64,000 nucleotides of DNA, from positions 1,364,001 to 1,428,000 of the forward strand of contig NZ_CP072611.1 in the NCBI RefSeq assembly GCF_017815515.1. Direction: 5' to 3'. The notes under the pieces were generated by a model. It ran no database searches, was not told the origin of the DNA, and was given only the letters and a program-made list of their open reading frames with translations. The position numbers and the translations under genes were made by a program. This document shows positions 17,066 to 26,192 of this stretch, piece after piece. Position 1 is the first letter of the stretch. Each line of letters begins with the position of its first letter. The DNA comes from Aureimonas populi. GTDB taxonomy: Bacteria; Pseudomonadota; Alphaproteobacteria; Rhizobiales; Rhizobiaceae.

Positions 17066-18754
17066 TCATCCGGCTGAGGCGGATCGAATGGGCATGTCCC
17101 GGGCCGGCGCCTCGTCCGGCGCCTCGAAGGACAGATGCGGCACGGCGTCCAGAAGCTGCCCGGTATAGGGGTGCTGCGGGGCGGCGAAGAGCGCGGCGCT
17201 GGCGCCCTCCTCCACGACCCGGCCGTTCCTGAGGACGATGGTGCGGTCGCACATCATGCGCACGACGTTCAGGTCGTGGCTGACGAAGACGTAGCTGAGC
17301 TGCGTCTGGCGCTTCAGCCGCTCCAGGAGGGTCAGCACGACGGCCTGGACCGAGACGTCGAGCGCGGCCGTCGGCTCGTCGAGCACGAGCAGGCGGGGCT
17401 CGACCGAGATGGCCCGCGCGATGCCGACCCGCGCCTTCTGGCCGCCGGAGAGCTGGTGCGGCCGGCGCTCGAGAAGCGCGCGGTCGAGTTCGACGAGATC
17501 GGCCAGTTGCTCCACCCGCCGGCGGAGCGGCCCGCCGCGCAGGCGCTTCAGCCGGCGCAGCGGGTCGGCGATGGAATCGAAGGCGCTCCAGCGCGGGTTG
17601 AGGCTGTCGGTCGCGTCCTGGAAGACGAGCTGGATGCGCGAGCGCAGGGGCGAGGCGTAGAAGCGCCGCTCCGGGATGCCGCCGATGTCCTCGCCCTCGA
17701 AGAGGATCGTGCCGGAGGTCTGGTCGATCAGCCGCGTCAGCATCCGCGAAAGCGTGCTCTTGCCGGAGCCGGATTCGCCCACGAGGCCGAGGCTCTCGCC
17801 GGCCTTCAGCGTCAGCGAGACGCCGTCCACCGCCACCGTGCCGGCATAGACCTTGCGAAGGTCGCGAACGTCGAGCACGAGCGGCCGGCCCGCCTCGTGG
17901 GGCAGGGGGCGCACCGGCGGCAGGGGCGTGCCGCCGTCGCTCTCGGCCAGGGTCTCGATCCTCGTGTCGGCCAGGGGCGTCGATCGGATCAGGCGCTTCG
18001 TGTAGTCGTGCGCGGGAGCGAGGAAGAGGCGCCGGGGCGTTCCCTCTTCCACCACGCGGCCCTGCTGCATGACCGCCACGCGCTGGGCGTGGAGGGCGGC
18101 AAGGCCCAGATCGTGGGTGATGAGCACCATGGCCATGTTCCGCTCGCGGATCAGGCCGCTCAGGAGCGTCATCACCTCCTTCTGCGTCGTCGCGTCGAGG
18201 CCGGTGGTGGGCTCGTCGGCGACGAGCAGCTTCGGCCGGCATGCGATGGCGATGGCGATCATGGCGCGCTGGCACATGCCGCCGGACAATTCGTGCGGAT
18301 AGGTCGCAAGCCCCCGCTCGGGGTCCCGGAACTGCACGGCGCGCAGGAGGTCCAGGGCCTCGGCGCGCGCCTGCGCGCGCGTCACGGGGCGATGGGCGCG
18401 GATCGCGTCCACGATCTGCTGGCCGATGCGGCGCACCGGGTTGAGGGCGGCCCGCGCGTTCTGGAAGACGACGGCCATGGAGGCGCCGCGCAGCGGGCGC
18501 AGCACGCGCCGCGAGGCGTGGGTGATGTCGCGCCCCTCGAAGACGATCCGCCCGCCGCGCACCCGCGCATTCGCCGCGTTGAGGCCGACCGCCGTCATCG
18601 CCACCGTCGTCTTGCCCGACCCGCTCTCCCCCACGATGGCCAGCACCTCGCCCTGCGCCACGCCGAGCGAGACGTCGCGCAGGGCGGGGATGAAGCGTCC
18701 CTCCACCTCGAAATCGACGCTGAGGGATTCGACGCTGAGAAGGCTACCGGTCAT
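17066..18754 (-). CDS. Dipeptide/oligopeptide-type ABC transporter, fused double ATP-binding protein (DppD-DppF)
   Basis: 562 residues with two complete ATPase domains in one chain. The first has Walker [10 protein letters not shown] (about 42-50), signature LSGGMCQRA and Walker [13 protein letters not shown]; the second has Walker [10 protein letters not shown], signature LSGGQKARV and Walker [13 protein letters not shown]. Each domain ends with the oligopeptide-transporter extension (HDYTKRL and [12 protein letters not shown]). Such fusions are known for GsiA/YejF-like transporters. The start overlaps the permease stop as ATGA. It energises the importer formed by the next three genes. Confidence 0.93.
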   Translation of the reverse strand: MTGSLLSVESLSVDFEVEGRFIPALRDVSLGVAQGEVLAIVGESGSGKTTVAMTAVGLNAANARVRGGRIVFEGRDITHASRRVLRPLRGASMAVVFQNARAALNPVRRIGQQIVDAIRAHRPVTRAQARAEALDLLRAVQFRDPERGLATYPHELSGGMCQRAMIAIAIACRPKLLVADEPTTGLDATTQKEVMTLLSGLIRERNMAMVLITHDLGLAALHAQRVAVMQQGRVVEEGTPRRLFLAPAHDYTKRLIRSTPLADTRIETLAESDGGTPLPPVRPLPHEAGRPLVLDVRDLRKVYAGTVAVDGVSLTLKAGESLGLVGESGSGKSTLSRMLTRLIDQTSGTILFEGEDIGGIPERRFYASPLRSRIQLVFQDATDSLNPRWSAFDSIADPLRRLKRLRGGPLRRRVEQLADLVELDRALLERRPHQLSGGQKARVGIARAISVEPRLLVLDEPTAALDVSVQAVVLTLLERLKRQTQLSYVFVSHDLNVVRMMCDRTIVLRNGRVVEEGASAALFAAPQHPYTGQLLDAVPHLSFEAPDEAPARDMPIRSASAG

Positions 18755-19629
18755 CTGCGCCCCCTCGGGTCGAGAAGGTCGCGCAGCCCGTCGCCGAGGA
18801 GGTTGAAGCACAGGACGGCGAGCATCAGCGCCAGGCCCGGGAAGGTGACGAGCCACCAGCTTCCGCTGGCCATGTACCGCGCCCCCTCGGCGACCATGAT
18901 ACCCCATTCGGGCGTCGGCGTCTGGACGCCGAGGCCGAGGAAGGAAAGCCCGGCCGCGTTGAGGATGGCCCAGCCGAGATTGAGCGAGATCTGCACCATC
19001 ATGACGGGCATGACGTTGGGCAGGAGCAGGCTCAGGACGATGCGCGGATGGCTGTTGCCCGACAGGCGCGCGGCCTCCACCCACCCCATGCCGCGCCGCG
19101 CGTTCACTTCCGCGCGCGCGAAACGGACGTAGAAGGGCAGGTTGATGATGGCGGTGGCGTAGATGATGTTGGCCACGCTGTTGCCGAAGGCGGCCACGAG
19201 CGCCATCGCCAGGACGAAGAGCGGGAAGGCCATCAGCACGTCCACCGTGCGCCCGACGATCCGGTCGAGAAGGCCGCCGACATAGCCGCTGAAGGCGCCG
19301 ATCACCGCGCCCACGGCGAAGGACAGGAGAACGGCGGAGGCGGCGATGGCCATGTCGAGCCGCGTGGCGGCCACCAGGCGCGAGAAGACGTCGCGCCCGA
19401 TCTGGTCGGTGCCCGCCCAGTGCGCCCAGCTTGGCGGTTGCAGGGCGCCGCCTGCGTTGGAGGCCAGCGGGTCGTAGGGCGCCAGCCACGGCGCGAGGAG
19501 GGCGACGACGAGGAAGAGGCCGGTGCCCAGCGCGGCGAGGACGGTGAGCGGATTGACGCGCGAAAGGCGCCCGCCCCGCGCCGGCGCGGCCGGGGGCGCG
19601 TCCGGCACGAGGGGGCTCGCGACGCTCAT
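18751..19629 (-). CDS. Dipeptide-type ABC transporter permease (DppC-like)
   Basis: 292 residues with the DppC layout: a Pro/Ala-rich cytoplasmic N-terminus, a first membrane helix (VLAALGTGLFLVVALLAPW), the conserved HWAGTDQIGRDVFSRL, and the EAA-like loop near EAARLSGNSHPRIVLSLLLPN. The ATG at 19629 overlaps the stop of the DppB gene, and the stop overlaps the ATPase start, so the three genes are translationally coupled. Ligand class (peptide, nickel, sugar or other) cannot be told from the permease. Confidence 0.92.
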   Translation of the reverse strand: MSVASPLVPDAPPAAPARGGRLSRVNPLTVLAALGTGLFLVVALLAPWLAPYDPLASNAGGALQPPSWAHWAGTDQIGRDVFSRLVAATRLDMAIAASAVLLSFAVGAVIGAFSGYVGGLLDRIVGRTVDVLMAFPLFVLAMALVAAFGNSVANIIYATAIINLPFYVRFARAEVNARRGMGWVEAARLSGNSHPRIVLSLLLPNVMPVMMVQISLNLGWAILNAAGLSFLGLGVQTPTPEWGIMVAEGARYMASGSWWLVTFPGLALMLAVLCFNLLGDGLRDLLDPRGRR

Positions 19630-20645
19630 GACAGGCTCACCCGCGGGTCGATCAGGCCGTAGAGAAGGTCGATCGTCAGGTTCACCACGACGTAGAGCGT
19701 CGCCATCAGCAGCACGAAGCCCTGCACCGGGGCAAAGTCCGAGGCCATGATCGCATCCACCGCGTAGGAGGCGATACCGGGCCAGGCGAAGACCTTCTCG
19801 ACGAGCACGCTCGCCCCCAGCATCGAGGAGATCACCGTGCCCGAGATCGTGAGGACGGGCAGGAGCGCGTTGGTGAGCGCGTAGACCACGACGATCTTGA
19901 AGCGGCCGAGCCCGAGGGACTCGGCGGTGCGCACATAGTCGCTCTCCAGCACCGAGAGCATGGAGGCGCGGGTGATGCGCGTGAGCGGCGCCAGCACGAA
20001 GAGGCACAGCGTCGTGGCGGGCAGGATGAGCTGCGACAGCGCGGAGCCGAAGGCCGCCCCGTCGCGCGCCAGCAGCGAATCGACCAGAAGGAAGCCGGTG
20101 ACGTCCGGCGGCTGGATGGCGAAGACGTCGATCCGCCCCGTCGGGTCGGGCGCCCAGCCGAGCAGGTAGTAGAAGACGTAGACCAGAAGCAGGCCCGAGA
20201 CGAAGGTGGGGATCGAGACGCCGGCGGTGCACACCAGCCGCGCGACATGGTCGAGCGCCGAATTGGGGCGCAGCGCGGCCGCGATGCCGAGCGCCAGCGA
20301 GATGCCGGCGGCCAGGAGGAAGCTGAGGGCGACCAGCTCCAGCGAGGCCGGCAGCCTCTCGGCGAGATCGGAGAGGACCGGCTGGCCCGAGGTCGTGGAC
20401 ATGCCCAGGTCCCCGCGCGCGAGCTGCCCGAGATAGAGGACGAACTGCTCGGCGATGGTGCGATCGAGGCCGAGCCGCGCCCGGATCGTGGCGAGCTCGG
20501 TCTCGCTGGCCGAGGGCGAGGCCATCAGGCCCGCCGGGTCCCCCGGCAGGACGCGCATCAGCACGAAGGTGAGCGCCAGCACGCCGAACAGGGCGGGCAA
20601 GGCCGAGAGGAGGCGGACGGGGACCCGGACGAGGAGGGTTGGCAT
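19626..20645 (-). CDS. Dipeptide-type ABC transporter permease (DppB-like)
   Basis: 339 residues. The first helix is LLSALPALFGVLALTFVLMR, followed by the family motif VLPGDPAG, the periplasmic YLGQLARGDLGMS, and the C-terminal segment VVNLTIDLLYGLIDPRVSLS that is almost universal in DppB-like proteins. ATG at 20645. A 41-base gap separates it from the binding-protein gene and contains no strong hairpin. It forms the channel with DppC. Confidence 0.93.
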   Translation of the reverse strand: MPTLLVRVPVRLLSALPALFGVLALTFVLMRVLPGDPAGLMASPSASETELATIRARLGLDRTIAEQFVLYLGQLARGDLGMSTTSGQPVLSDLAERLPASLELVALSFLLAAGISLALGIAAALRPNSALDHVARLVCTAGVSIPTFVSGLLLVYVFYYLLGWAPDPTGRIDVFAIQPPDVTGFLLVDSLLARDGAAFGSALSQLILPATTLCLFVLAPLTRITRASMLSVLESDYVRTAESLGLGRFKIVVVYALTNALLPVLTISGTVISSMLGASVLVEKVFAWPGIASYAVDAIMASDFAPVQGFVLLMATLYVVVNLTIDLLYGLIDPRVSLS

Positions 20646-20686
20646 CGCCGTCCTCGACCGGCCGCCACTCGATGTCGCGGGGCCCG

Positions 20687-22297
20687 TCACGTCCGGGACA
20701 GGTCCCGGAAGTCGACATTGTAGTGATACCAGGCCGTGAAGCCCTCGATGGAGGGCGCCATGACCACGTCGAGCGTCTGCTTCCAGAAATACGTCATCGG
20801 CACCTCCTCGGCGAGCAGGCCGACGAGCCTGCGTGCGTCCTCCTCGTAGGCGGCCTGGTCGGCCTCGAAGCGGGCGCGGGGCAGGATCTCGTTCACCCGC
20901 GCATCGTCCCAGCTCGAATAGTTCCACCGCGACGGGCCGCTGAAGAAGATGCGGAAATAGTATTCCGTCGAGGGGAACAGGGCGAGCGTGCGCTCGATGA
21001 GCATCGGCAGGCGCTTGTCGGTGATCGCCTCCGCCATCTGCGGGTCGGGCAGCTTGTCGATGCGCACGGTGATGCCGATGCGCGCCAGCGATTCCTGGAT
21101 CAGCGCCGCCGCCGGCTCGGCGAAATTGGCGCGGTTGACGCCGAAGGAGAGCGTGGTCTCGAAGCCCTCGGGATAGCCCGCTTCCGCCAGCTTCTGCCGG
21201 GCAAGGTCGAGATCGGTGCTCCAGGGCAGGGCCTGCGGGAAGACGCCCTCCTCGGGCTCGCCCTGCCAGCCGGCGCCGTAGAGCTTCTCGCCTCGGCCGA
21301 GCACCGCCGTCTCGAACAGGTTGTCGTAGGGCAGGGCGAGCGCCACCGCCTGGCGGACGAGCACGTTGTCGAAGGGCTCCATCCGCGTGTTGAAGATCAG
21401 GCCGGCCGCGGCCGTGGGCATGGGGATCGAGGCGACCTTGACGGTGTCGCGCCCCTCCAGCGCCCGCAGGTCCTGCGACTGGAGGTTCAGGGTGATGTCC
21501 GCATCGCCGCGCTCCACGAGGTTGGCGCGCGTCGAGGCCTCCGGGACCGTCTGCACGATCACGCGGCGGAAGCTGGGCCGGGGGCCGTTCGCCCAGCCCT
21601 CGTTCACGTCGAGCACCACCTGCTGGCCGGCCCTGAAGGTGCTGACGGCGTAGGCGCCGCTGCCGGCCGTGTTGTCCTTCAGCCATTCCAGCGCCCACGG
21701 ATCCTCGTCCGTGGCATGCTCCCGGGCCAGTTCGCTGTTGTAGATCGGCGCGTAGAGCGAGGCGAGGTTCGGCAGGGCGAGGCGGTCCGCCTTCTCCAGC
21801 GTGATGCGCACCGTGCGCTCGTCGACCACCGTGAACTGCGAGGGGTCGGTCAGCGAGCCCGTCGCAAGCTGGGCCTTCGACATCGTCTCGGCGCTGACGG
21901 CCCGGTCGAGCGACCATTTGACATCCTCGGCCGTGACGGGCCGGCCGTCCTGCCAGAGGGCGTCGGGGCGCAGATGGAATGTCAGCGTCAGGCCGTCCTC
22001 GGAGACCTCGAAGCTCTCGGCCAGCTCGCCGCGCAGGGACTCGAAGTCGAAGACGCGATAGTCGCCGGCGGGCCGGCTGTCGAAGGCGACGAGCCGGTCG
22101 TAGGTGGCCGAGCTGAGGGCCGTCGCCTCCGGCGTCGCCCCCAGCATCACCGGGTCGAGCGTGTTCACCGAGCCACCGGTCACGTATCGCAGGGTTTCCT
22201 CCCGCGACTGCGCGCCGGCCGGCACTGAAAGGAGGGTGGAGACGAGGATGAGCGCGATCGCCGAAAGGCGCCGGCCGCGAACCGAGACATGTGCCAT
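20687..22297 (-). CDS. Dipeptide-type ABC transporter substrate-binding protein (DppA-like)
   Basis: 536 residues. A Sec signal peptide (RRLSAIALILVSTLLSVPAGAQ) is followed by a family 5 extracellular solute-binding domain: LRYVTGGSVNTLDPVMLG, ESFEVSEDGLTLTFHLRPDA and VTAEDVKWSLDR. It is the recognition component of the dppBC-DF transporter. It lies 26 bases after hyuB, so the transporter is co-transcribed with the hydantoinase genes. The ligand is therefore probably a cyclic amide, a peptide-like or an N-carbamoyl compound rather than general dipeptides; this is inference. Confidence 0.92.
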   Translation of the reverse strand: MAHVSVRGRRLSAIALILVSTLLSVPAGAQSREETLRYVTGGSVNTLDPVMLGATPEATALSSATYDRLVAFDSRPAGDYRVFDFESLRGELAESFEVSEDGLTLTFHLRPDALWQDGRPVTAEDVKWSLDRAVSAETMSKAQLATGSLTDPSQFTVVDERTVRITLEKADRLALPNLASLYAPIYNSELAREHATDEDPWALEWLKDNTAGSGAYAVSTFRAGQQVVLDVNEGWANGPRPSFRRVIVQTVPEASTRANLVERGDADITLNLQSQDLRALEGRDTVKVASIPMPTAAAGLIFNTRMEPFDNVLVRQAVALALPYDNLFETAVLGRGEKLYGAGWQGEPEEGVFPQALPWSTDLDLARQKLAEAGYPEGFETTLSFGVNRANFAEPAAALIQESLARIGITVRIDKLPDPQMAEAITDKRLPMLIERTLALFPSTEYYFRIFFSGPSRWNYSSWDDARVNEILPRARFEADQAAYEEDARRLVGLLAEEVPMTYFWKQTLDVVMAPSIEGFTAWYHYNVDFRDLSRT

Positions 22298-22323
22298 GCT
22301 GTATCCTCAATCGGAGTTGGGGG

Positions 22324-24066
22324 TCATTCGGCTGCGATGGGGTCGATGGCGGCGCGGCTCTCCCAGTTCGCGCCGTAGTCGCGTCGCGCGGCCTCGCGCG
22401 TGACGTAGCCCGCCTCCACATCCCGGCGGATCAGTTCGGGGTCGCGCCCGGCCGGGTCGCCGTAGCCGCCGGCCCCGGCCACCTGGAAGACGAGCCGGGA
22501 GCCGGCCGGCGCGAGGAAGGCGCCCTTGCCCTGCATCGCGCGCGTGGTGCCGTCCGGCATCTCGAGCGAGATCGCGGAGAGCCCGCCCTCCTTGCCGCCG
22601 GCCAGGCCGAACGGCGCCGTCTGGTTCCGGTCCGCGCAGGTGGCGCAGTGCACCTCGCGCTCCAGGATGCGCCAGGCGCGCCGCACGCCCAGGCCGCCGC
22701 GCCATGTGCCCGCCCCGCCGCTGTCGGGCGCCAGCGCGTATTCCTCCACGCGCAGCGGAAAGCTCATCTCCAGGATCTCCACCGGCGTGTTCATCATGTT
22801 GCCGACCGGCGTGGCGACGCCGTTCATGCCGTCCTTGACGGGACGCGCGCCGAAGCCGCCCTTCGTGACCTCGTAGCTGATGAAGGTCTGCTCCGTGCGG
22901 TAGTCGATGCCGCCGAAGACGACGACGCCCCCCGTTCCGTGCGAGGCGGCCGGGACATTGCCCGGCGCCATGGCGTACATGGCCGCGAAGATCATGTCGC
23001 CGACGCGCGCCGACATCTCGTGATTGGCATAGGTGACGGCGGCGGGCTCCTGCGCGTTGACCACGCTGCCTTCGGGCGCGCGCACCTCCACCGAACGCCA
23101 CGCGCCCGAATTGGGCGGGATGAGGCTGTTGGGATCGAGGATCATCTTCAGCGCCGCGAAGACACCCGAGCGCGTCACCGTGAGCGGCGCGTTCATGGGG
23201 CCCTTCACGCGCGGATCGGACCCGTCGAAGTCGACGAGGAGCGTGTCGTCGCGCTTGGTCACGCGCACCTTGACCGTGAAGCACGCGTCCATGGTCTCGC
23301 CCGGCTCCAGGATGCCGTCCCCGTCGATCGTGTCCACGAAGGTCGAGGTTCCGTCCGGCAGCCGGCGGATGGCGGCGCGCATCATGGTCTCGGAGTAGTC
23401 GAGAATGCGGTCCATGACGCGCAACAGCTCGTCCACGCCGTATTTGGCGGCCAGGTTGCGCAGGCGCTCGGCGGCCCTGCGGTTGGCCGCGACCTGCGCG
23501 CGAAGGTCGCCCAGCCTCTCGGAAGGCGCGCGCACATTGGCCAGGATCAGGGCCTCGACGTTCGGGTCCGGCTCGCCGTCCACATAGATGCGCACCGGCG
23601 GCATGCGCAGCCCCTCGCCGTAGATCTCCGTCACCGCGCCGTAGGAGCCGGGCGTGGCGCTGCCGATATCGGGCCAGTGGGCGCGCACGCAGCCATAGGC
23701 GATAAGGCGCTCGCCCACGAAGACGGGCATGACGACGTTGACGTCCGGCAGATGCGAGCCGCCGTGATAGGGGTCGTTGTGGATGAAGACGTCGCCGTCC
23801 CGCGGGCTGGGGAAGGCCCGGACGACGGAGCGGACCGCGTCCGGCATGGAGCCGAGGTGGATGGGCAGGTCGGGCCCCTGGGCGACCATGTTGCCGCGTG
23901 CGTCGAAGATGCCGCAGGAATAGTCGCCCGCCATCTTCAGGAGCGGCGAATAGGCCGTCTTGGCGAGGACGATCTTCATCTCCTCGGCCGCCGAGAGCAG
24001 CGCGTTCTTGACGATCTCGAAGCGGGCGGCGTCGATTCCGAGCTGGGGCTTTTCAGGCGTCGGCAT
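22324..24066 (-). CDS. hyuB: Hydantoinase/5-oxoprolinase B subunit
   Basis: 580 residues of the hydantoinase B family. Recognisable segments are the N-terminal FEIVKNALLSAAEEM, IHNDPYHGGSHLPDVNVV, HWPDIGSATPGSYGAVTEIY and NHEMSARVGDMIFAAM. With subunit A it opens a lactam or hydantoin ring with ATP (5-oxoproline, hydantoin or N-methylhydantoin) or, in relatives, carboxylates acetone or acetophenone. Its start lies 14 bases inside the end of hyuA, so the subunits are made together. Which of these reactions applies cannot be decided from sequence alone; the neighbouring transporter and LLM enzymes favour a cyclic amide. Confidence 0.92.
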   Translation of the reverse strand: MPTPEKPQLGIDAARFEIVKNALLSAAEEMKIVLAKTAYSPLLKMAGDYSCGIFDARGNMVAQGPDLPIHLGSMPDAVRSVVRAFPSPRDGDVFIHNDPYHGGSHLPDVNVVMPVFVGERLIAYGCVRAHWPDIGSATPGSYGAVTEIYGEGLRMPPVRIYVDGEPDPNVEALILANVRAPSERLGDLRAQVAANRRAAERLRNLAAKYGVDELLRVMDRILDYSETMMRAAIRRLPDGTSTFVDTIDGDGILEPGETMDACFTVKVRVTKRDDTLLVDFDGSDPRVKGPMNAPLTVTRSGVFAALKMILDPNSLIPPNSGAWRSVEVRAPEGSVVNAQEPAAVTYANHEMSARVGDMIFAAMYAMAPGNVPAASHGTGGVVVFGGIDYRTEQTFISYEVTKGGFGARPVKDGMNGVATPVGNMMNTPVEILEMSFPLRVEEYALAPDSGGAGTWRGGLGVRRAWRILEREVHCATCADRNQTAPFGLAGGKEGGLSAISLEMPDGTTRAMQGKGAFLAPAGSRLVFQVAGAGGYGDPAGRDPELIRRDVEAGYVTREAARRDYGANWESRAAIDPIAAE

Positions 24067-26140
24067 GTTCGCGTTCCTCCGCGATCAGGAATCCGTTGGG
24101 GTCGACGGTGGCGACCCAGCCGGGCGGCACCACGGTGGTGGAATCGAGCGATTCCACGATGGCGGGGCCACGTATGGTCTCGCCCGCCTCCAGGCCGTCG
24201 CGCCACACGACGCTCGTCGCCACGGAGCCGGTGGCGGGGAACCAGACCTGCCTCTCGTCGCGGCGCGGGTCGCTGGCCACGCGGTGCTGCGCCAGCGTCA
24301 GCTTCGGCAGCTTGCCGAGGGCGGTCAGGCGCAGATTGACGAGCTGGATCGGCTCGTCGGCATTGGCGTGGCCGTAGGTCTGCTCGTGCTTGCGATGGAA
24401 GGCCTCGGCGATCGCCGCCAGCGTCCGCGCGGTCACGGGCCCGGCGGCGACGGGCACGGTGAGCTCGTAGGCCTGCCGGCGGTAGCGCACATCCGCGTAG
24501 CGCTGCAGCTCGCGCCGCTCCGGCGGCACCTTGGCCTGCTCCAGCATGGCCGCTCCTTCCGCCTCCATCGCCAGATAGGCCTGGCCGAGACGGTCGAGAT
24601 CGACCCCGGCGAGGGCGGCATAGAAGGTGCGCGAATAGTCGCGCTTCAGGTCGGTGGCGACGAGGCCGAGGGCCGAGAACGCGCCCGGCGCGGGCGGGAT
24701 GACGACGCGCGGGATGCCCAGCTCCTTCGCCAGCGCGATCGCGTGGATCGGCCCCGCGCCGCCGAAGGCGATCATGGTGAACTCGCGCGGATCGTGCCCG
24801 CGCTCCACCGAGACGATGTTCAGCGCCTCGGCCATGTTGGCGTTGACGACCTCGATCATGCGCGCCGCCGCCTCCGCGACGGTGAGGCCGAGGGGCGTGG
24901 CGATATGCCGGTCGATCGCGGCCTCCGCGCCGGCCTTGTCGATCGCCAGCTCGCCGTCGAGGAGGGAGAGGGGGTTGAGGTAGCCGAGCGCCACGTTGGC
25001 GTCCGTCACGGTGGGCTGCGTGCCGCCGCGACCGTAGGCGATCGGTCCCGGCAGGGCGCCGGCGCTGTGGGGGCCCATCTTCAGCGAGCCGCCCGGGTCG
25101 ATCCAGGCGATGCTGCCGCCGCCCGAGCTGACTTCGGCGAGGTCGATCACCGGCACGCGGATGGGGTGTCCCGTGCCGTTGATCCAGCGCTTGGCGTTGG
25201 CGGCGCCGCCCACCTCGTAGTCCGCCGTGACGGTGATCTCGCCGTCGACGATGACGCTCGCCTTGGCGGTCGTGCCGCCCATGTCGAAGGAGATGACCCG
25301 GTTCTCGCCGAGCTGGTCGCCGACGAGCGCCGCCGCGATGACGCCGGCCGCGGGCCCCGACTCCACCGCCTGGGCGGGCATGCGGAGGCATTCGGCGATG
25401 TCCACGACGCCGCCGCTGCTGCCCATCACCACCAGCTCGGGAAGCCCCGTCCGCGTGACCGCCTCGTGCAGCCGCGCCAGATAGCTTTCCATCAGCGGGC
25501 CGACATAGGCGCAGACCGCCGTGGTGCTGGCGCGCTCGAACTCGCGGATCTCCGGCAGCACCTCGCAGGAGAGAAACACCTGGACGCCTGGCAGCGCGGC
25601 GCGCAGCGCCTCGCCGAGCCGCTTCTCGTGGCGATCGTTCAGGAAGGAGAAGAGAAGCGAGACGGCGACCGTCTTCACCCCGCTCTCGCGCAGGGCGGCC
25701 GCCAGCGGCGCGATCTCCTCCTCGGCCAGCGGCGTGACCACCTCGCCCTGCGCGTCGATCCGCTCGGTGATCTCGTAGCGGTGCTTTCGCGGGATGAGGA
25801 CGGGCGGCGCGTCCTGGAACAGGTCGTAGAGATCGACGCGCGTGCTGCGCCGCAGTTCGAGAAGGTCGCGGAAGCCGCGCGTGGCCACGAAGGCGCATTC
25901 GGCGCCCTTGCCCTCCAGCAGCGCATTGGTGACGATGGTCGTGGCGTGGGAGAGAAGCGACACCCGTTCCGGCGAGACGCCCGAGCGGCCAAGCCCCGTT
26001 TCCAGGCCGGACAGGACGCCCTCGGCGAAATCGAGCGGCGTCGTCGGCACCTTGGCGATGCCCAGGCGCCCCGTACTCTCCTCGATCATCGCGACATCCG
26101 TGAACGTGCCGCCGATATCGACACCAACTCGCCAGTTCAT
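24053..26140 (-). CDS. hyuA: Hydantoinase/5-oxoprolinase A subunit
   Basis: 695 residues. The ATPase-type phosphate motif WRVGVDIGGTFTDVAM opens the protein; further family segments are VVMGSSGGVVDIAE, SFDMGGTTAKASVI, AEVSSGGGSIAWID and FGGAGPIHAIALAKELGI. Length and order fit N-methylhydantoinase A/acetone-carboxylase beta-like proteins. ATG at 26140 with AAGGAA upstream. It is the second gene of the operon after an LLM monooxygenase (52-base gap) and overlaps hyuB. It provides the ATP-dependent activation of the substrate carbonyl. Confidence 0.92.
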   Translation of the reverse strand: MNWRVGVDIGGTFTDVAMIEESTGRLGIAKVPTTPLDFAEGVLSGLETGLGRSGVSPERVSLLSHATTIVTNALLEGKGAECAFVATRGFRDLLELRRSTRVDLYDLFQDAPPVLIPRKHRYEITERIDAQGEVVTPLAEEEIAPLAAALRESGVKTVAVSLLFSFLNDRHEKRLGEALRAALPGVQVFLSCEVLPEIREFERASTTAVCAYVGPLMESYLARLHEAVTRTGLPELVVMGSSGGVVDIAECLRMPAQAVESGPAAGVIAAALVGDQLGENRVISFDMGGTTAKASVIVDGEITVTADYEVGGAANAKRWINGTGHPIRVPVIDLAEVSSGGGSIAWIDPGGSLKMGPHSAGALPGPIAYGRGGTQPTVTDANVALGYLNPLSLLDGELAIDKAGAEAAIDRHIATPLGLTVAEAAARMIEVVNANMAEALNIVSVERGHDPREFTMIAFGGAGPIHAIALAKELGIPRVVIPPAPGAFSALGLVATDLKRDYSRTFYAALAGVDLDRLGQAYLAMEAEGAAMLEQAKVPPERRELQRYADVRYRRQAYELTVPVAAGPVTARTLAAIAEAFHRKHEQTYGHANADEPIQLVNLRLTALGKLPKLTLAQHRVASDPRRDERQVWFPATGSVATSVVWRDGLEAGETIRGPAIVESLDSTTVVPPGWVATVDPNGFLIAEEREHADA

Positions 26141-26192
26141 TGGGCTTCCTTCGAAATGGGCGGGCTCGTCAGCGAGCCCTGGAACGGGACAC

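Noticed and set aside
14835..17168. A 777-codon plus-strand frame across the LLM and aminotransferase genes
   Set aside because: Composition is that of a mirror frame and the opposite strand holds clear enzyme families.
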